Shown here one piece after another: positions 1 to 6,250 of a DNA stretch of 8,965 nt. The position numbers and the translations under genes were made by a program. Every line of letters starts with the position of its first letter. The stretch's first letter is position 1. Source of the DNA: Chloroflexota bacterium (GTDB taxonomy: Bacteria; Chloroflexota; Anaerolineae; Anaerolineales; UBA11657); assembly GCA_003670425.1 (NCBI GenBank), contig QWRL01000093.1:1-8965 (forward strand), read 5' to 3'. The notes under the pieces are model-generated. The model had not been told where the DNA came from, made no database searches, and worked only from the letters and a program-made list of their open reading frames with translations.

Positions 1-1248
1 GTCCTCGCTCAGCACTAAAACGGGCATGTTGTCGGCCAGCTCCAGCTCAGTTGCAGATAGTTGCTGGTCAAGCAAGGTCACTTCCACGCGCCGGTCAAGC
101 CGCGCCAGATAGCTCACATTACCAAGAACTATTGCGCCAATCAATCCAAACGCAACCCAGCGCAGCCAGGGTTGTTGTAACAGCCTGCTTAGTGCAATGC
201 CCATCAACAAGAACGCCACCGGCAGCGTGCTCCAGAAATAGTCGATTACAAGGTGAATGTTGAGGACCGTGGCTACCAGCGGCATGCTGCACACCGCCAC
301 CACCAATGCCAAGCCACGCGCGCGTGCCACACTGAGCGCCATCCCGCCCAGCAGCAGCATCGGCAGCACCAGCTTTAGTAATTGGATAACACCTTCAGAA
401 AGACGCCAGTAGAGCATGTCTGCCAAGAACCACGCGCCCTTGTTGCTGAAAGCGGTCACTGCTGCCGCCGGCAGGTTGGCGGTGGGCAGCAATTGCATCA
501 GTCCCACTGCGTACGGCACAAAGCTAATCAACGCCAGCAGTCCGCCGCCTAGAAAGTCGGCAATCAAAAACTGGCGCCGGCCACCCTTCCACGCATCCGC
601 AAACAAAATCAGGGAGAGTGGCGCAATGGCAAACGTGTGCGGGTGGCACTGGCCGGCCAGACTGAGCATCAACGGATGCAGCCAGCGCGCAACGCGCGCG
701 CCATCCACGCAGCCCATAAAACCGGTCAACAAATACAGTGCCACAAACACCGCGCCCAGCTGCGCATTATTGATATCGCGGCTGGATGCAACCATGTACG
801 GATGCACCGCCAGCAGCAATACGCCAGCCAGAGCGCCAGGGCGATTGAAGTACTTCGCGCCAACCGCATACAGCACTGCAATCGCGGCCACATTCAACAG
901 CGCAGTGAACGCGCGCGCTGCGCGCGGATCCAGCGTCAGCGCATACGGAATGGCGTACAGGTAAACCGAAACAGGGGAATGCCACAAACCCACTGCCATC
1001 GGCGGGCCCACCAGCACAAGCGCATGCTCGCGCGCCACCTGCAATGCGCGGATGCTGATGAACGCATCGTCACCGTCAAAATAACCCGCCCCCAAATCGT
1101 TCAGCCGCAAAAACGCAGCCAGCACCAGAATCAAGGCAATCCAAAAGTTGCGCTTGAAAAATGCGCCGCGCGCGCCGGTTAAAAATGGTGCTCCAAACCA
1201 TGCTTGCCTTGCACTATTCATTGATGCATTTTCAACCAGCATGTTCAT
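1..1248 (-). CDS. GT39-like polytopic membrane glycosyltransferase, partial (C-terminus off the left edge)
   Basis: Reading the minus strand from the ATG at 1248 gives 416 codons without a stop, so the gene continues beyond base 1. The protein is strongly hydrophobic with many membrane segments (for example about residues 37-48, 116-131, 139-152 and 165-178). After the first segment comes the acidic motif DGDDA (58-62), the place where GT-C enzymes of family 39 (ArnT/PMT type) carry their catalytic acidic residue. Further motifs are HSPVSVYLYAIP (90-101), SSRDINNAQ (155-163) and QCHPHTF (200-206), all typical of the PMT_2/GT39-like families that transfer sugars from polyprenyl-phosphate donors on the outer face of the cytoplasmic membrane. 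The acceptor cannot be told. The ATG at 1248 is the first after an in-frame stop; ATGs at 1242 and 1221 are alternatives, and none has a clear ribosome binding site. It lies downstream of the dipeptidase on the same strand, separated by 249 bases and a hairpin, so it is probably its own unit. Confidence 0.8.
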   Translation of the reverse strand, partial: MNMLVENASMNSARQAWFGAPFLTGARGAFFKRNFWIALILVLAAFLRLNDLGAGYFDGDDAFISIRALQVAREHALVLVGPPMAVGLWHSPVSVYLYAIPYALTLDPRAARAFTALLNVAAIAVLYAVGAKYFNRPGALAGVLLLAVHPYMVASSRDINNAQLGAVFVALYLLTGFMGCVDGARVARWLHPLMLSLAGQCHPHTFAIAPLSLILFADAWKGGRRQFLIADFLGGGLLALISFVPYAVGLMQLLPTANLPAAAVTAFSNKGAWFLADMLYWRLSEGVIQLLKLVLPMLLLGGMALSVARARGLALVVAVCSMPLVATVLNIHLVIDYFWSTLPVAFLLMGIALSRLLQQPWLRWVAFGLIGAIVLGNVSYLARLDRRVEVTLLDQQLSATELELADNMPVLVLSED

Positions 1249-1382
1249 GCGCGGGGGATTATCGCCTGCGAATTGCGCATACTAAATGTTGGAGGCGAGC
1301 TATAAATGCTGTTAGATGCGGGGGTTGTTCGTCCCAAGCCGAAAGTTAGGATGTCAATTTGAGTTGTGGTCGGCTGATTTCG

Positions 1383-1405
1383 GGTTTGGGTGCGCGGCCC
1401 AAACC
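1383..1405. repeat. perfect 8-bp inverted repeat (stem-loop)
   Basis: GGTTTGGG (1383-1390) and CCCAAACC (1398-1405) are exact reverse complements around a 7-base loop. With one bulged T (1406) the stem extends two more pairs, to 1381 and 1408. There is no T-run on either side, so it is not a classical intrinsic terminator. It could be an RNA structure in the leader of the glycosyltransferase transcript or a regulator binding site. The sequence does not decide between them. Confidence 0.55.
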
Positions 1406-1465
1406 TCGGCGTAATCGATTAATAGCGGGAAGACCCGTCACCCGCACCGCAGTGCACTCTTGTTA

Positions 1466-1487
1466 GGCGGGCTGGCAGCCAGCCGCC
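1466..1487 (-). terminator. GC-rich hairpin after the dipeptidase stop, possible terminator
   Basis: The arms GGCTGG (1470-1475) and CCAGCC (1479-1484) pair around a 3-base loop, and with one bulge the stem grows by three more G-C pairs (1466-1468 with 1485-1487). It begins 10 bases after the dipeptidase stop codon, the usual place for a terminator. No U-run follows in the transcript (the next bases read TAACAAG), so termination would have to be weak or factor-aided, or the hairpin may protect the mRNA 3' end. Confidence 0.45.
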
Positions 1488-1497
1488 CGCGCGGGCT

Positions 1498-2595
1498 TCA
1501 TTCGCCCCAGGTTTGCTTTAGTACGCGCACCCAGTTGCGCCACGCAATTTTCTCGATGATTTCCCCGCTATAACCACGGGCGCGCATGGCTTCCAGCAGC
1601 ACTGGCAAGCCGGCTGCATCGCGAATCGCAGCCGGCATGGTTGCACCGTCAAAGTCTGAGCCGAGCGCAACGCGGGTGGGGCCAAGGCGCTGCAGCAGCG
1701 CATCCATGTGGTCCACCATGACATCAAGCGCGAGGTCGGCATCGCGCCCGCCGTCCGGCCGCAGAAAGCCAACATGAAAGTTCAATCCCACCAGTCCGTC
1801 CGAATCACGAATAGCATCCAGCTGCCGTTCGCTCAAGTTGCGCGCCGAGGCACAGATGGCGTGCACATTGGAGTGCGTGGCCACGAGCGGGGAAGTGGAG
1901 TGCTTGGCCACATCCCAGAAGCCGGCTTCGTTGAGGTGCGAGAGGTCGATCATGACGCGCAGCTGGTTGCAGCGCTGCACCAGCGCAATACCAAGTGTGC
2001 TGAGCCCGGGCCCGGTGTCGCCGGTGCTGGGGAATGCAAACGGAACACCATGCCCAAAGCGGTTGGGGCGCGACCAGCAAATGCCAAGCGAGCGCAAACC
2101 CGCGGCGTGCAAAACTTCAAGCATGTTGAGGTCGGGATCGATTGCCTCGGCGCCCTCCATATGCAGCTCCATTGCAAACACGCCGCTCTCAATGCATGCC
2201 TCAATTTCCGCAGCGGTGCGGCACACGCGCACCTGGCCGCCGGCTGCCTGCTCCAGCCGCAGCAAGCTTGCAATCGTAGCCAGCGATTGTTGCTGCGCAT
2301 ACTCCAAGGCCATGGGCGCCGGCATGGTTGCAGTCGCAGCGTAAATGCTGGTGCCGGCAGCAATCGAACTGGCCAGGCCGCCGCCGGCTGCCGCACCATC
2401 CAGCGCTGCTTCTGGCACGGGATCGGGCACAAAGACCGCAAAAAAGCCGCCCGCCAAATTGCCCGCACGCGCGCGCGGCAGATCAATGTGCCCGGCTTCC
2501 GACTGCTCAAAGAAAGACCGCCCTGAACCGGTTAGATCCAGCAGTGTGTCGTTATGCCCGTCAAACACGGGGACCGCGCGAGTTGTTGCCGTCAT
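1498..2595 (-). CDS. M19 family membrane-type (renal) dipeptidase
   Basis: A 365-residue protein of the peptidase M19 family, metal-dependent amidohydrolase-fold enzymes that cleave dipeptides, including ones with a C-terminal D-residue. The binuclear zinc site is recognisable: H-x-D in FDGHND (His14, Asp16), the bridging acid in the ELHMEGAEAI segment (143-152; Glu148 is the likely ligand), DLSH (His220), VATHSNVHAICASARN (His241) and the late Asp in LGSDFDG (312-317). Length fits bacterial members (about 320-400). There is no signal peptide, so it is probably cytoplasmic. The start at 2595 is supported by AGGAG seven bases upstream. It follows kbl on the same strand after 127 bases, so a role in feeding amino acids from peptides into the Tdh/Kbl route is a reasonable inference but unproven. 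Family assignment is secure; substrate is unknown. Confidence 0.93.
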   Translation of the reverse strand: MTATTRAVPVFDGHNDTLLDLTGSGRSFFEQSEAGHIDLPRARAGNLAGGFFAVFVPDPVPEAALDGAAAGGGLASSIAAGTSIYAATATMPAPMALEYAQQQSLATIASLLRLEQAAGGQVRVCRTAAEIEACIESGVFAMELHMEGAEAIDPDLNMLEVLHAAGLRSLGICWSRPNRFGHGVPFAFPSTGDTGPGLSTLGIALVQRCNQLRVMIDLSHLNEAGFWDVAKHSTSPLVATHSNVHAICASARNLSERQLDAIRDSDGLVGLNFHVGFLRPDGGRDADLALDVMVDHMDALLQRLGPTRVALGSDFDGATMPAAIRDAAGLPVLLEAMRARGYSGEIIEKIAWRNWVRVLKQTWGE

Positions 2596-2602
2596 ACAGC
2601 TA

Positions 2603-2607
2603 CTCCT
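2603..2607 (-). promoter_or_regulatory. Shine-Dalgarno sequence of the dipeptidase gene
   Basis: AGGAG on the minus strand ends seven bases before the ATG at 2595. It is the best ribosome binding site in the window and fixes the start of the dipeptidase. Confidence 0.75.
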
Positions 2608-2651
2608 AATTTATTGGCTGCGCCCGGTGCTGGGTTGCAGTTTTTCTTTCG

Positions 2652-2682
2652 ATTATGGTTCCCGATCTCGCATGCTTAACAA
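2652..2682 (-). promoter_or_regulatory. weak candidate promoter for the dipeptidase
   Basis: On the minus strand CATAAT (2657-2652, five of six bases of a sigma70 -10 box) is preceded by TTGTTA (2682-2677, four of six) with a 19-base spacer, longer than ideal. It would start transcription about 50 bases before the dipeptidase ATG. It may be chance; the alternative is read-through from tdh-kbl. Confidence 0.25.
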
Positions 2683-2688
2683 GCACGC
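2670..2688. repeat. 8-bp stem-loop between kbl and the dipeptidase
   Basis: GCATGCTT (2670-2677) pairs with AAGCACGC (2681-2688) around a 3-base loop, with one mismatch that becomes a G-U pair in the minus-strand transcript. There is no U-run, so it is not a clear terminator. It overlaps the -35 of the candidate dipeptidase promoter and could instead be an RNA processing or stability element between the two genes. Confidence 0.4.
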
Positions 2689-2722
2689 ACAGCCGACATG
2701 CATGCGCTGCGCAGGCGCCGGC

Positions 2723-3910
2723 CTAAATTCCCAGCGTCTGCTTCACGGAACTAAATGCGCTCACCGCCAGCTGCAAATCTGAATGCGAGTGTGCAGCCGA
2801 AACCTGCACGCGAATACGCGCCTTGCCCGGCGGCACCACCGGATAGGAAAAGCCGACCACATACACGCCCTGCTCCAGCAGTGCAGCCGCCATCTGTGTC
2901 GCCAGTTTGGCGTCGCCAAGCATGATGGGCGTAATGGGATGAATGCCGGGCATAATGTTGAAGCCTGCATCCGTCAGCGCTGCGCGCAAGTATTTTGTAT
3001 TTTGCTCAAGGCGGTCGCGCAGTTCTGTGGAGCGCCCAAGAATCTCCAGAGATTTGAGGGCAGCGCCCACCACCGGCGGCAGCACAGAATTGGAAAATAA
3101 ATACGGGCGCGAGCGCTGGCGCAGCAGTGCCACAATTTCCGCACTGGCACTGGTGTAGCCGCCACTGCCGCCGCCCAGCGCCTTGCCCAGCGTGCCCGTG
3201 AGCACATCCACGCGCCCCACAACGCCATGCTGCTCCGGCGTGCCGCAGCCATGCGCACCCAGCACGCCCACTGCATGCGAGTCATCCACCATCACCAATG
3301 CGTTGTAGCGCTCCGCCAGTTCACAGATTGCCGGCAGGTTGGCAATCGAGCCGTCCATCGAAAACACGCCGTCGGTTGCAATCATGCGGTGGCGCGCGCT
3401 CTGCGCTGCGCGCAGCTGTTGCTCCAGGTCCGCCATGTCATTGTTGCGGTAGCGCAGGCGCTGCGCCTTGCACAGGCGCACCCCGTCAATGATCGACGCG
3501 TGATTAAGCTCGTCAGAGATAACCGCATCCTCAGCGCCAAGCAGCGTCTCAAACAGCCCGCCATTTGCATCCCAGCAAGAGGAGTACAGAATGGTGTCTT
3601 CTGTGCCCAGAAATGCGCTCAGCTGGCGCTCCAGATCCTTGTGCAGTGTTTGCGTGCCGCATATGAAGCGCACGCTTGCCAGCCCATAACCCCATTGCTC
3701 AAGCGCCGCGTGCGCCGCCTGCACAACCTCCGGATGGGATGCCAGCCCAAGATAATTGTTGGCGCACAGATTGAGTACATCCGGGCGGCCCGTAACACTG
3801 ATGTGCGTGCGCTGCGGAGAACTGATGACGCGCTCTTCTTTGTAAAGGCCGGCGCCGCGCATTTCTGCCAGCACGCCGCCCAGCTGCTGCCGCAAACTGT
3901 CTGTAATCAT
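2723..3910 (-). CDS. kbl: glycine C-acetyltransferase (2-amino-3-ketobutyrate CoA ligase)
   Basis: A 395-residue PLP enzyme of the alpha-oxoamine synthase family, nearly the same length as E. coli Kbl (398). It splits 2-amino-3-oxobutyrate with CoA into glycine and acetyl-CoA, the second step of threonine degradation, in the cytoplasm. Visible motifs are NNYLGLASHPEV (51-62), RFICGTQTLHKDLE (81-94), ELNHASIIDGVRLCKA (134-149, very close to the E. coli segment), TDGVFSMDG (179-187), the PLP-ring region VDDSHAVG (208-215) and the Schiff-base lysine in GTLGKALGGGSGG (Lys243). The Kbl-specific NHASIIDGVRL segment and the tdh neighbour favour Kbl over the related BioF, HemA or SPT. The start is 5 bases after the tdh stop and has no close Shine-Dalgarno, which points to translational coupling with tdh. 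Confidence 0.96.
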   Translation of the reverse strand: MITDSLRQQLGGVLAEMRGAGLYKEERVISSPQRTHISVTGRPDVLNLCANNYLGLASHPEVVQAAHAALEQWGYGLASVRFICGTQTLHKDLERQLSAFLGTEDTILYSSCWDANGGLFETLLGAEDAVISDELNHASIIDGVRLCKAQRLRYRNNDMADLEQQLRAAQSARHRMIATDGVFSMDGSIANLPAICELAERYNALVMVDDSHAVGVLGAHGCGTPEQHGVVGRVDVLTGTLGKALGGGSGGYTSASAEIVALLRQRSRPYLFSNSVLPPVVGAALKSLEILGRSTELRDRLEQNTKYLRAALTDAGFNIMPGIHPITPIMLGDAKLATQMAAALLEQGVYVVGFSYPVVPPGKARIRVQVSAAHSHSDLQLAVSAFSSVKQTLGI

Positions 3911-3915
3911 CGCTG

Positions 3916-4947
3916 TTAACCCGCGCTCCAGGTGAGCACCACTTTCCCCGATTCACCGGACGCCATGGCATCAAACCCTTTTTGAAACTCTGTGTAATGC
4001 AGGCGGTGCGTGATTACCGGGCTGATGTCGAGCCCGCCCTGCAGCAGCACGGTCATCTTGTACCAAGTCTCGTACATCTCGCGGCCATAAATACCGCGGA
4101 TGGTGAGCATGTTAAAAATTACGGTGTTCCAGTCGATGGCCATGTCTGCGCCTGGAATGCCAAGCATTGCCACCTTTCCGCCATGGCACATGTTGGCCAG
4201 CATGTCGCGGAATGCAGCCGCGTTGCCGCTCATCTCCAGGCCCACATCAAAGCCCTCGCGCATGCCCAATTGCTGCTGCACCTCGCCCAGGCTGGTTGTG
4301 CGCACATCCACCGCCAGCGTGACGCGCATTTGGCGCGCCAGCTCCAGCCGGTACGGGTTCACATCTGTAATCACCACATAGCGCGCGCCGGCATGGCGCG
4401 CAACCGCGGCAGCCATTATGCCAATCGGGCCGGCGCCGGTGATGAGCACATCTTCGCCCAGCATGTCGAACTGCAGCGCTGTGTGCACAGCATTGCCAAA
4501 CGGATCGAAGATTGCCTGCACGTCGCGCTGGATGTCCGCCGCGTGTGCCCAGACGTTTGTGTCCGGCAAAACAATATATTCCGCAAATGCACCGGGGCGG
4601 TTTACGCCAATGCCCTGCGTGGCCTTGCACAAATGGCGCCGGCCCGCCAGGCAGTTGCGGCAGCGCCCGCACACCACGTGGCCTTCACCGCTCACAATTT
4701 CGCCGGTGTGAAATTCTTTTACCTGCGACCCAACCGCAACAATCTCTCCCACAAATTCATGCCCCACAACCATCGGCACAGGAATTGTCTTCTGCGCCCA
4801 CGCATCCCAGTTGAAGATGTGCAGATCCGTGCCACAGATGCCCGTGCGCAACACCTTGATCAGCACTTCGGTATCGCCGCAAGTCGGCACCGCTACATCC
4901 TCCAGCCACAACCCGGGCACAGCAGATTTCTTCACCAGCGCTTTCAT
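3916..4947 (-). CDS. tdh: L-threonine 3-dehydrogenase
   Basis: A zinc-dependent medium-chain dehydrogenase oxidising L-threonine to 2-amino-3-oxobutyrate with NAD+, which Kbl then cleaves. With the start at 4947 the protein has 343 residues (E. coli Tdh 341) and the key residues fall on E. coli numbering: catalytic-zinc ligands Cys38, His63 and Glu64 (ICGTD, VVGHEFVG), and structural-zinc cysteines 93, 96, 99 and 107. The Rossmann motif is GAGPIGIMAA followed by ITDVN. IFDPFGNAVHTAL and GIYGREMYETWYKM are Tdh hallmarks that separate it from sorbitol or alcohol dehydrogenases. An ATG at 4956 would add three residues and cannot be excluded; neither start has a Shine-Dalgarno. tdh precedes kbl by 5 bases, the reverse of the E. 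coli kbl-tdh order. Confidence 0.96.
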   Translation of the reverse strand: MKALVKKSAVPGLWLEDVAVPTCGDTEVLIKVLRTGICGTDLHIFNWDAWAQKTIPVPMVVGHEFVGEIVAVGSQVKEFHTGEIVSGEGHVVCGRCRNCLAGRRHLCKATQGIGVNRPGAFAEYIVLPDTNVWAHAADIQRDVQAIFDPFGNAVHTALQFDMLGEDVLITGAGPIGIMAAAVARHAGARYVVITDVNPYRLELARQMRVTLAVDVRTTSLGEVQQQLGMREGFDVGLEMSGNAAAFRDMLANMCHGGKVAMLGIPGADMAIDWNTVIFNMLTIRGIYGREMYETWYKMTVLLQGGLDISPVITHRLHYTEFQKGFDAMASGESGKVVLTWSAG

Positions 4948-5044
4948 GGTTTTCATCAGTGTGTTTTTTTGATTTAAGTTTGGCAGCACTGCACTTGGCG
5001 TTGTGCCACGCTCAACCGGCAAGCATCACAGAAAATTTTACCCT

Positions 5045-5069
5045 GCTGGCTTTATGTGGATCAGCCAGC
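5045..5069 (-). terminator. stem-loop between the transporter and tdh, possible terminator
   Basis: GCTGGCT (5045-5051) and AGCCAGC (5063-5069) are perfect 7-bp arms around an 11-base loop, 67 bases beyond the transporter stop. In the minus-strand transcript the stem is followed by AGGGUAAAAUUUU, a poor, late U-run. A second short hairpin, GCTGC-CCG-GCAGC (5072-5084), sits beside it. Together they may separate the transporter from the tdh-kbl unit. The 4957-5135 gap otherwise holds no gene, and I cannot identify the tdh promoter in it. Confidence 0.35.
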
Positions 5070-5135
5070 TTGCTGCCCGGCAGCTGCTCCCGGGAATCAG
5101 GAAACGAGCCCGCTACCAGGTGCCGATGCTGGCTG

Positions 5136-6065
5136 CTAGCCTGCGGGTTCTTGCACAGCCGTTGACACAGAAGGTTGCGCTTCCAATTGCACCAAAACCA
5201 CGGCGCCCAAAATGAGCGCAGCGCCGAGCCATTGCATTTGCACCAGCTGCTCGCCTAAAAACACCACCGCCATCAAAGCTGCCAGCACCGGCTCCAGTGC
5301 GGCAATCAGACCGGCCGTGCTGGCGGGCAGGTCGCGCAGGCTGCGCGTGAACAGCGCAAAACCCACAAGCGACGGGCCGAGCGCAAGGAAAAGCAGCAGC
5401 GCCCAGCCGCGCCACTCTGTGCCCATGGAGAAGAGCGTGGCCGGCCGCTGCACAAGCGCCAATCCGCCCGCCGCAAAAAGAAATCCGTACGCCGTCACTG
5501 TCCAAGAGCTGGCGAAGCGCCGCGCGCTCCAGCGGCCGGCCAGGCTGTAGCACGCAAACGCCAGCCCGGTGCCAAGCCCAACGAGAATACCGGCCGGGTT
5601 CACCTGCCACGCTGCAATACTGTCTGCACGCGCCACAAAAGCGCAGCCCAGCAAACACACCAACGCCGCCACAAGCTTGCGCACCGTGAGCGCCTCGCCC
5701 AGCACCACGCGCGCCAGCAGCACGGTAAAGGCCGGCGAGCTGTAGGCCAGCACGGTGGCCACGGCTGCGCCGTTGAACTTCACACTGTAGGTCCACATGG
5801 CGTTGAAGGTTGCCAGCCCCACAAACCCATAAGCAAAGAAAAAAGGCAGGTCTTTGCGGCCGATGCGCAGCGCTGCGGGCCGCAGCACACGCAGCCCAGC
5901 CAGCGCCACCACAGCAATGAAAAGATCGCGCCAAAACGCCAGCGCCAGCGGCGCCAGCTGATAGCGGTTCAGCAGCACACTGATAAAGATTCCGGTGGTG
6001 GCCCACGCCGTTGTGCCGGCCAGCGCAATCAGCACGCCGCGCGTATGGGTGTTGGAAATTTTCAT
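5136..6065 (-). CDS. EamA/DMT-family transporter (RhaT/YdcZ-like permease)
   Basis: A 309-residue integral membrane protein of the drug/metabolite transporter superfamily, the usual length for two EamA repeats with ten helices. The first repeat starts with GVLIALAGTTAWATTGIFIS and ends near VARKLVAALVCLLGCAFV-like helix pairs preceded by VVLGE; the second repeat ends with the signature LEPVLAALMAVVFLGE followed by WLGAALILGAVVL. Members export or import amino acids, nucleosides or other small metabolites; the substrate cannot be read from sequence. I chose the ATG at 6065, where homology begins and a plausible promoter lies just upstream. The open frame extends 51 codons further (to 6218), but that part is not membrane-like and would cover the promoter. 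It is divergent from glcE and lies upstream of tdh on the same strand, about 190 bases away, so it might move an amino acid or a hydroxyacid. Confidence 0.9.
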   Translation of the reverse strand: MKISNTHTRGVLIALAGTTAWATTGIFISVLLNRYQLAPLALAFWRDLFIAVVALAGLRVLRPAALRIGRKDLPFFFAYGFVGLATFNAMWTYSVKFNGAAVATVLAYSSPAFTVLLARVVLGEALTVRKLVAALVCLLGCAFVARADSIAAWQVNPAGILVGLGTGLAFACYSLAGRWSARRFASSWTVTAYGFLFAAGGLALVQRPATLFSMGTEWRGWALLLFLALGPSLVGFALFTRSLRDLPASTAGLIAALEPVLAALMAVVFLGEQLVQMQWLGAALILGAVVLVQLEAQPSVSTAVQEPAG

Positions 6066-6088
6066 CGGGTACAGTGGGGTCTTGCTTG

Positions 6089-6116
6089 AGTATATGCCAG
6101 CGGGTTTGGTGGACAA
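6089..6116 (-). promoter_or_regulatory. candidate sigma70 promoter of the EamA transporter
   Basis: On the minus strand TTGTCC (6116-6111, four of six) and TATACT (6094-6089, five of six) are separated by 16 bases. Initiation about 7 bases downstream would leave a leader of roughly 16 bases before the ATG at 6065, which has no Shine-Dalgarno. This supports the shorter start of the transporter. No comparable promoter is seen on the plus strand for glcE. Confidence 0.45.
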
Positions 6117-6250
6117 ACTACATTCTGCAATGCAGCCCTGCAAGGCGGCACCAAAACTCCACTCCAAGTCCGCCCGCCATGTGCTATCCTGCCAAACAGC
6201 ATGATGCTCCCGCACCAAAGTTTGAGACGCTGCCGGCTAACGCCCCGCCA

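Larger units (their letters stand above)
1249..1497. other. hairpin-rich intergenic region without a gene
   Basis: This gap between the dipeptidase stop and the start of the glycosyltransferase has no credible coding frame. It holds a GC hairpin next to the dipeptidase (1466-1487), a perfect 8-bp inverted repeat (1383-1405), a small CGGG-AAGA-CCCG hairpin (1426-1437), and on the minus strand a perfect TTGACA (1357-1352) with no matching -10 box at 16-19 bases. On the minus strand a GATAAT hexamer sits 9 bases before the ATG at 1248, which would give a nearly leaderless transcript if used, but its -35 is poor. The promoter of the glycosyltransferase must be here if it is not read from upstream, but I cannot fix it. 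Confidence 0.6.

Noticed and set aside
416..1182. Plus-strand open frames of about 180 codons opposite the glycosyltransferase
   Set aside because: The minus-strand frame has clear membrane segments and GT39 motifs over the whole stretch; the plus-strand translations are compositionally odd and motif-free.
1310..1468. Integron-like core sites: GTTAGAT at 1310 and GTTAGGC at 1462 both fit the GTTRRRY core, with a near match at 1345
   Set aside because: All lie in the same orientation, no RYYYAAC partner is found between them, there is no cassette ORF and no integrase in view. Short motif matches by chance are likely.
1708..2526. Long plus-strand open frame opposite the dipeptidase (272 codons)
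   Set aside because: It is a shadow of GC-rich codon use in the dipeptidase gene, with no recognisable domain or ribosome binding site.
3982..4977. Long plus-strand open frame opposite tdh (331 codons)
   Set aside because: It mirrors the conserved tdh codons, its composition is a His/Ala/Gln-rich mix without any motif, and tdh on the other strand is certain.
4977..5002. Sigma54-like TGGCAC element upstream of tdh
   Set aside because: The TTGC half at the required spacing is absent, so it does not fit a -24/-12 promoter.
5113..6006. Second minus-strand frame of 297 codons overlapping the transporter
   Set aside because: It is the out-of-frame reading of the EamA gene, rich in Gly/Ala/Arg/Cys, without membrane helices.
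6066..6218. 51-codon N-terminal extension of the transporter
   Set aside because: The extra part is not conserved in appearance, covers a plausible promoter, and the EamA repeat begins directly after the ATG at 6065.
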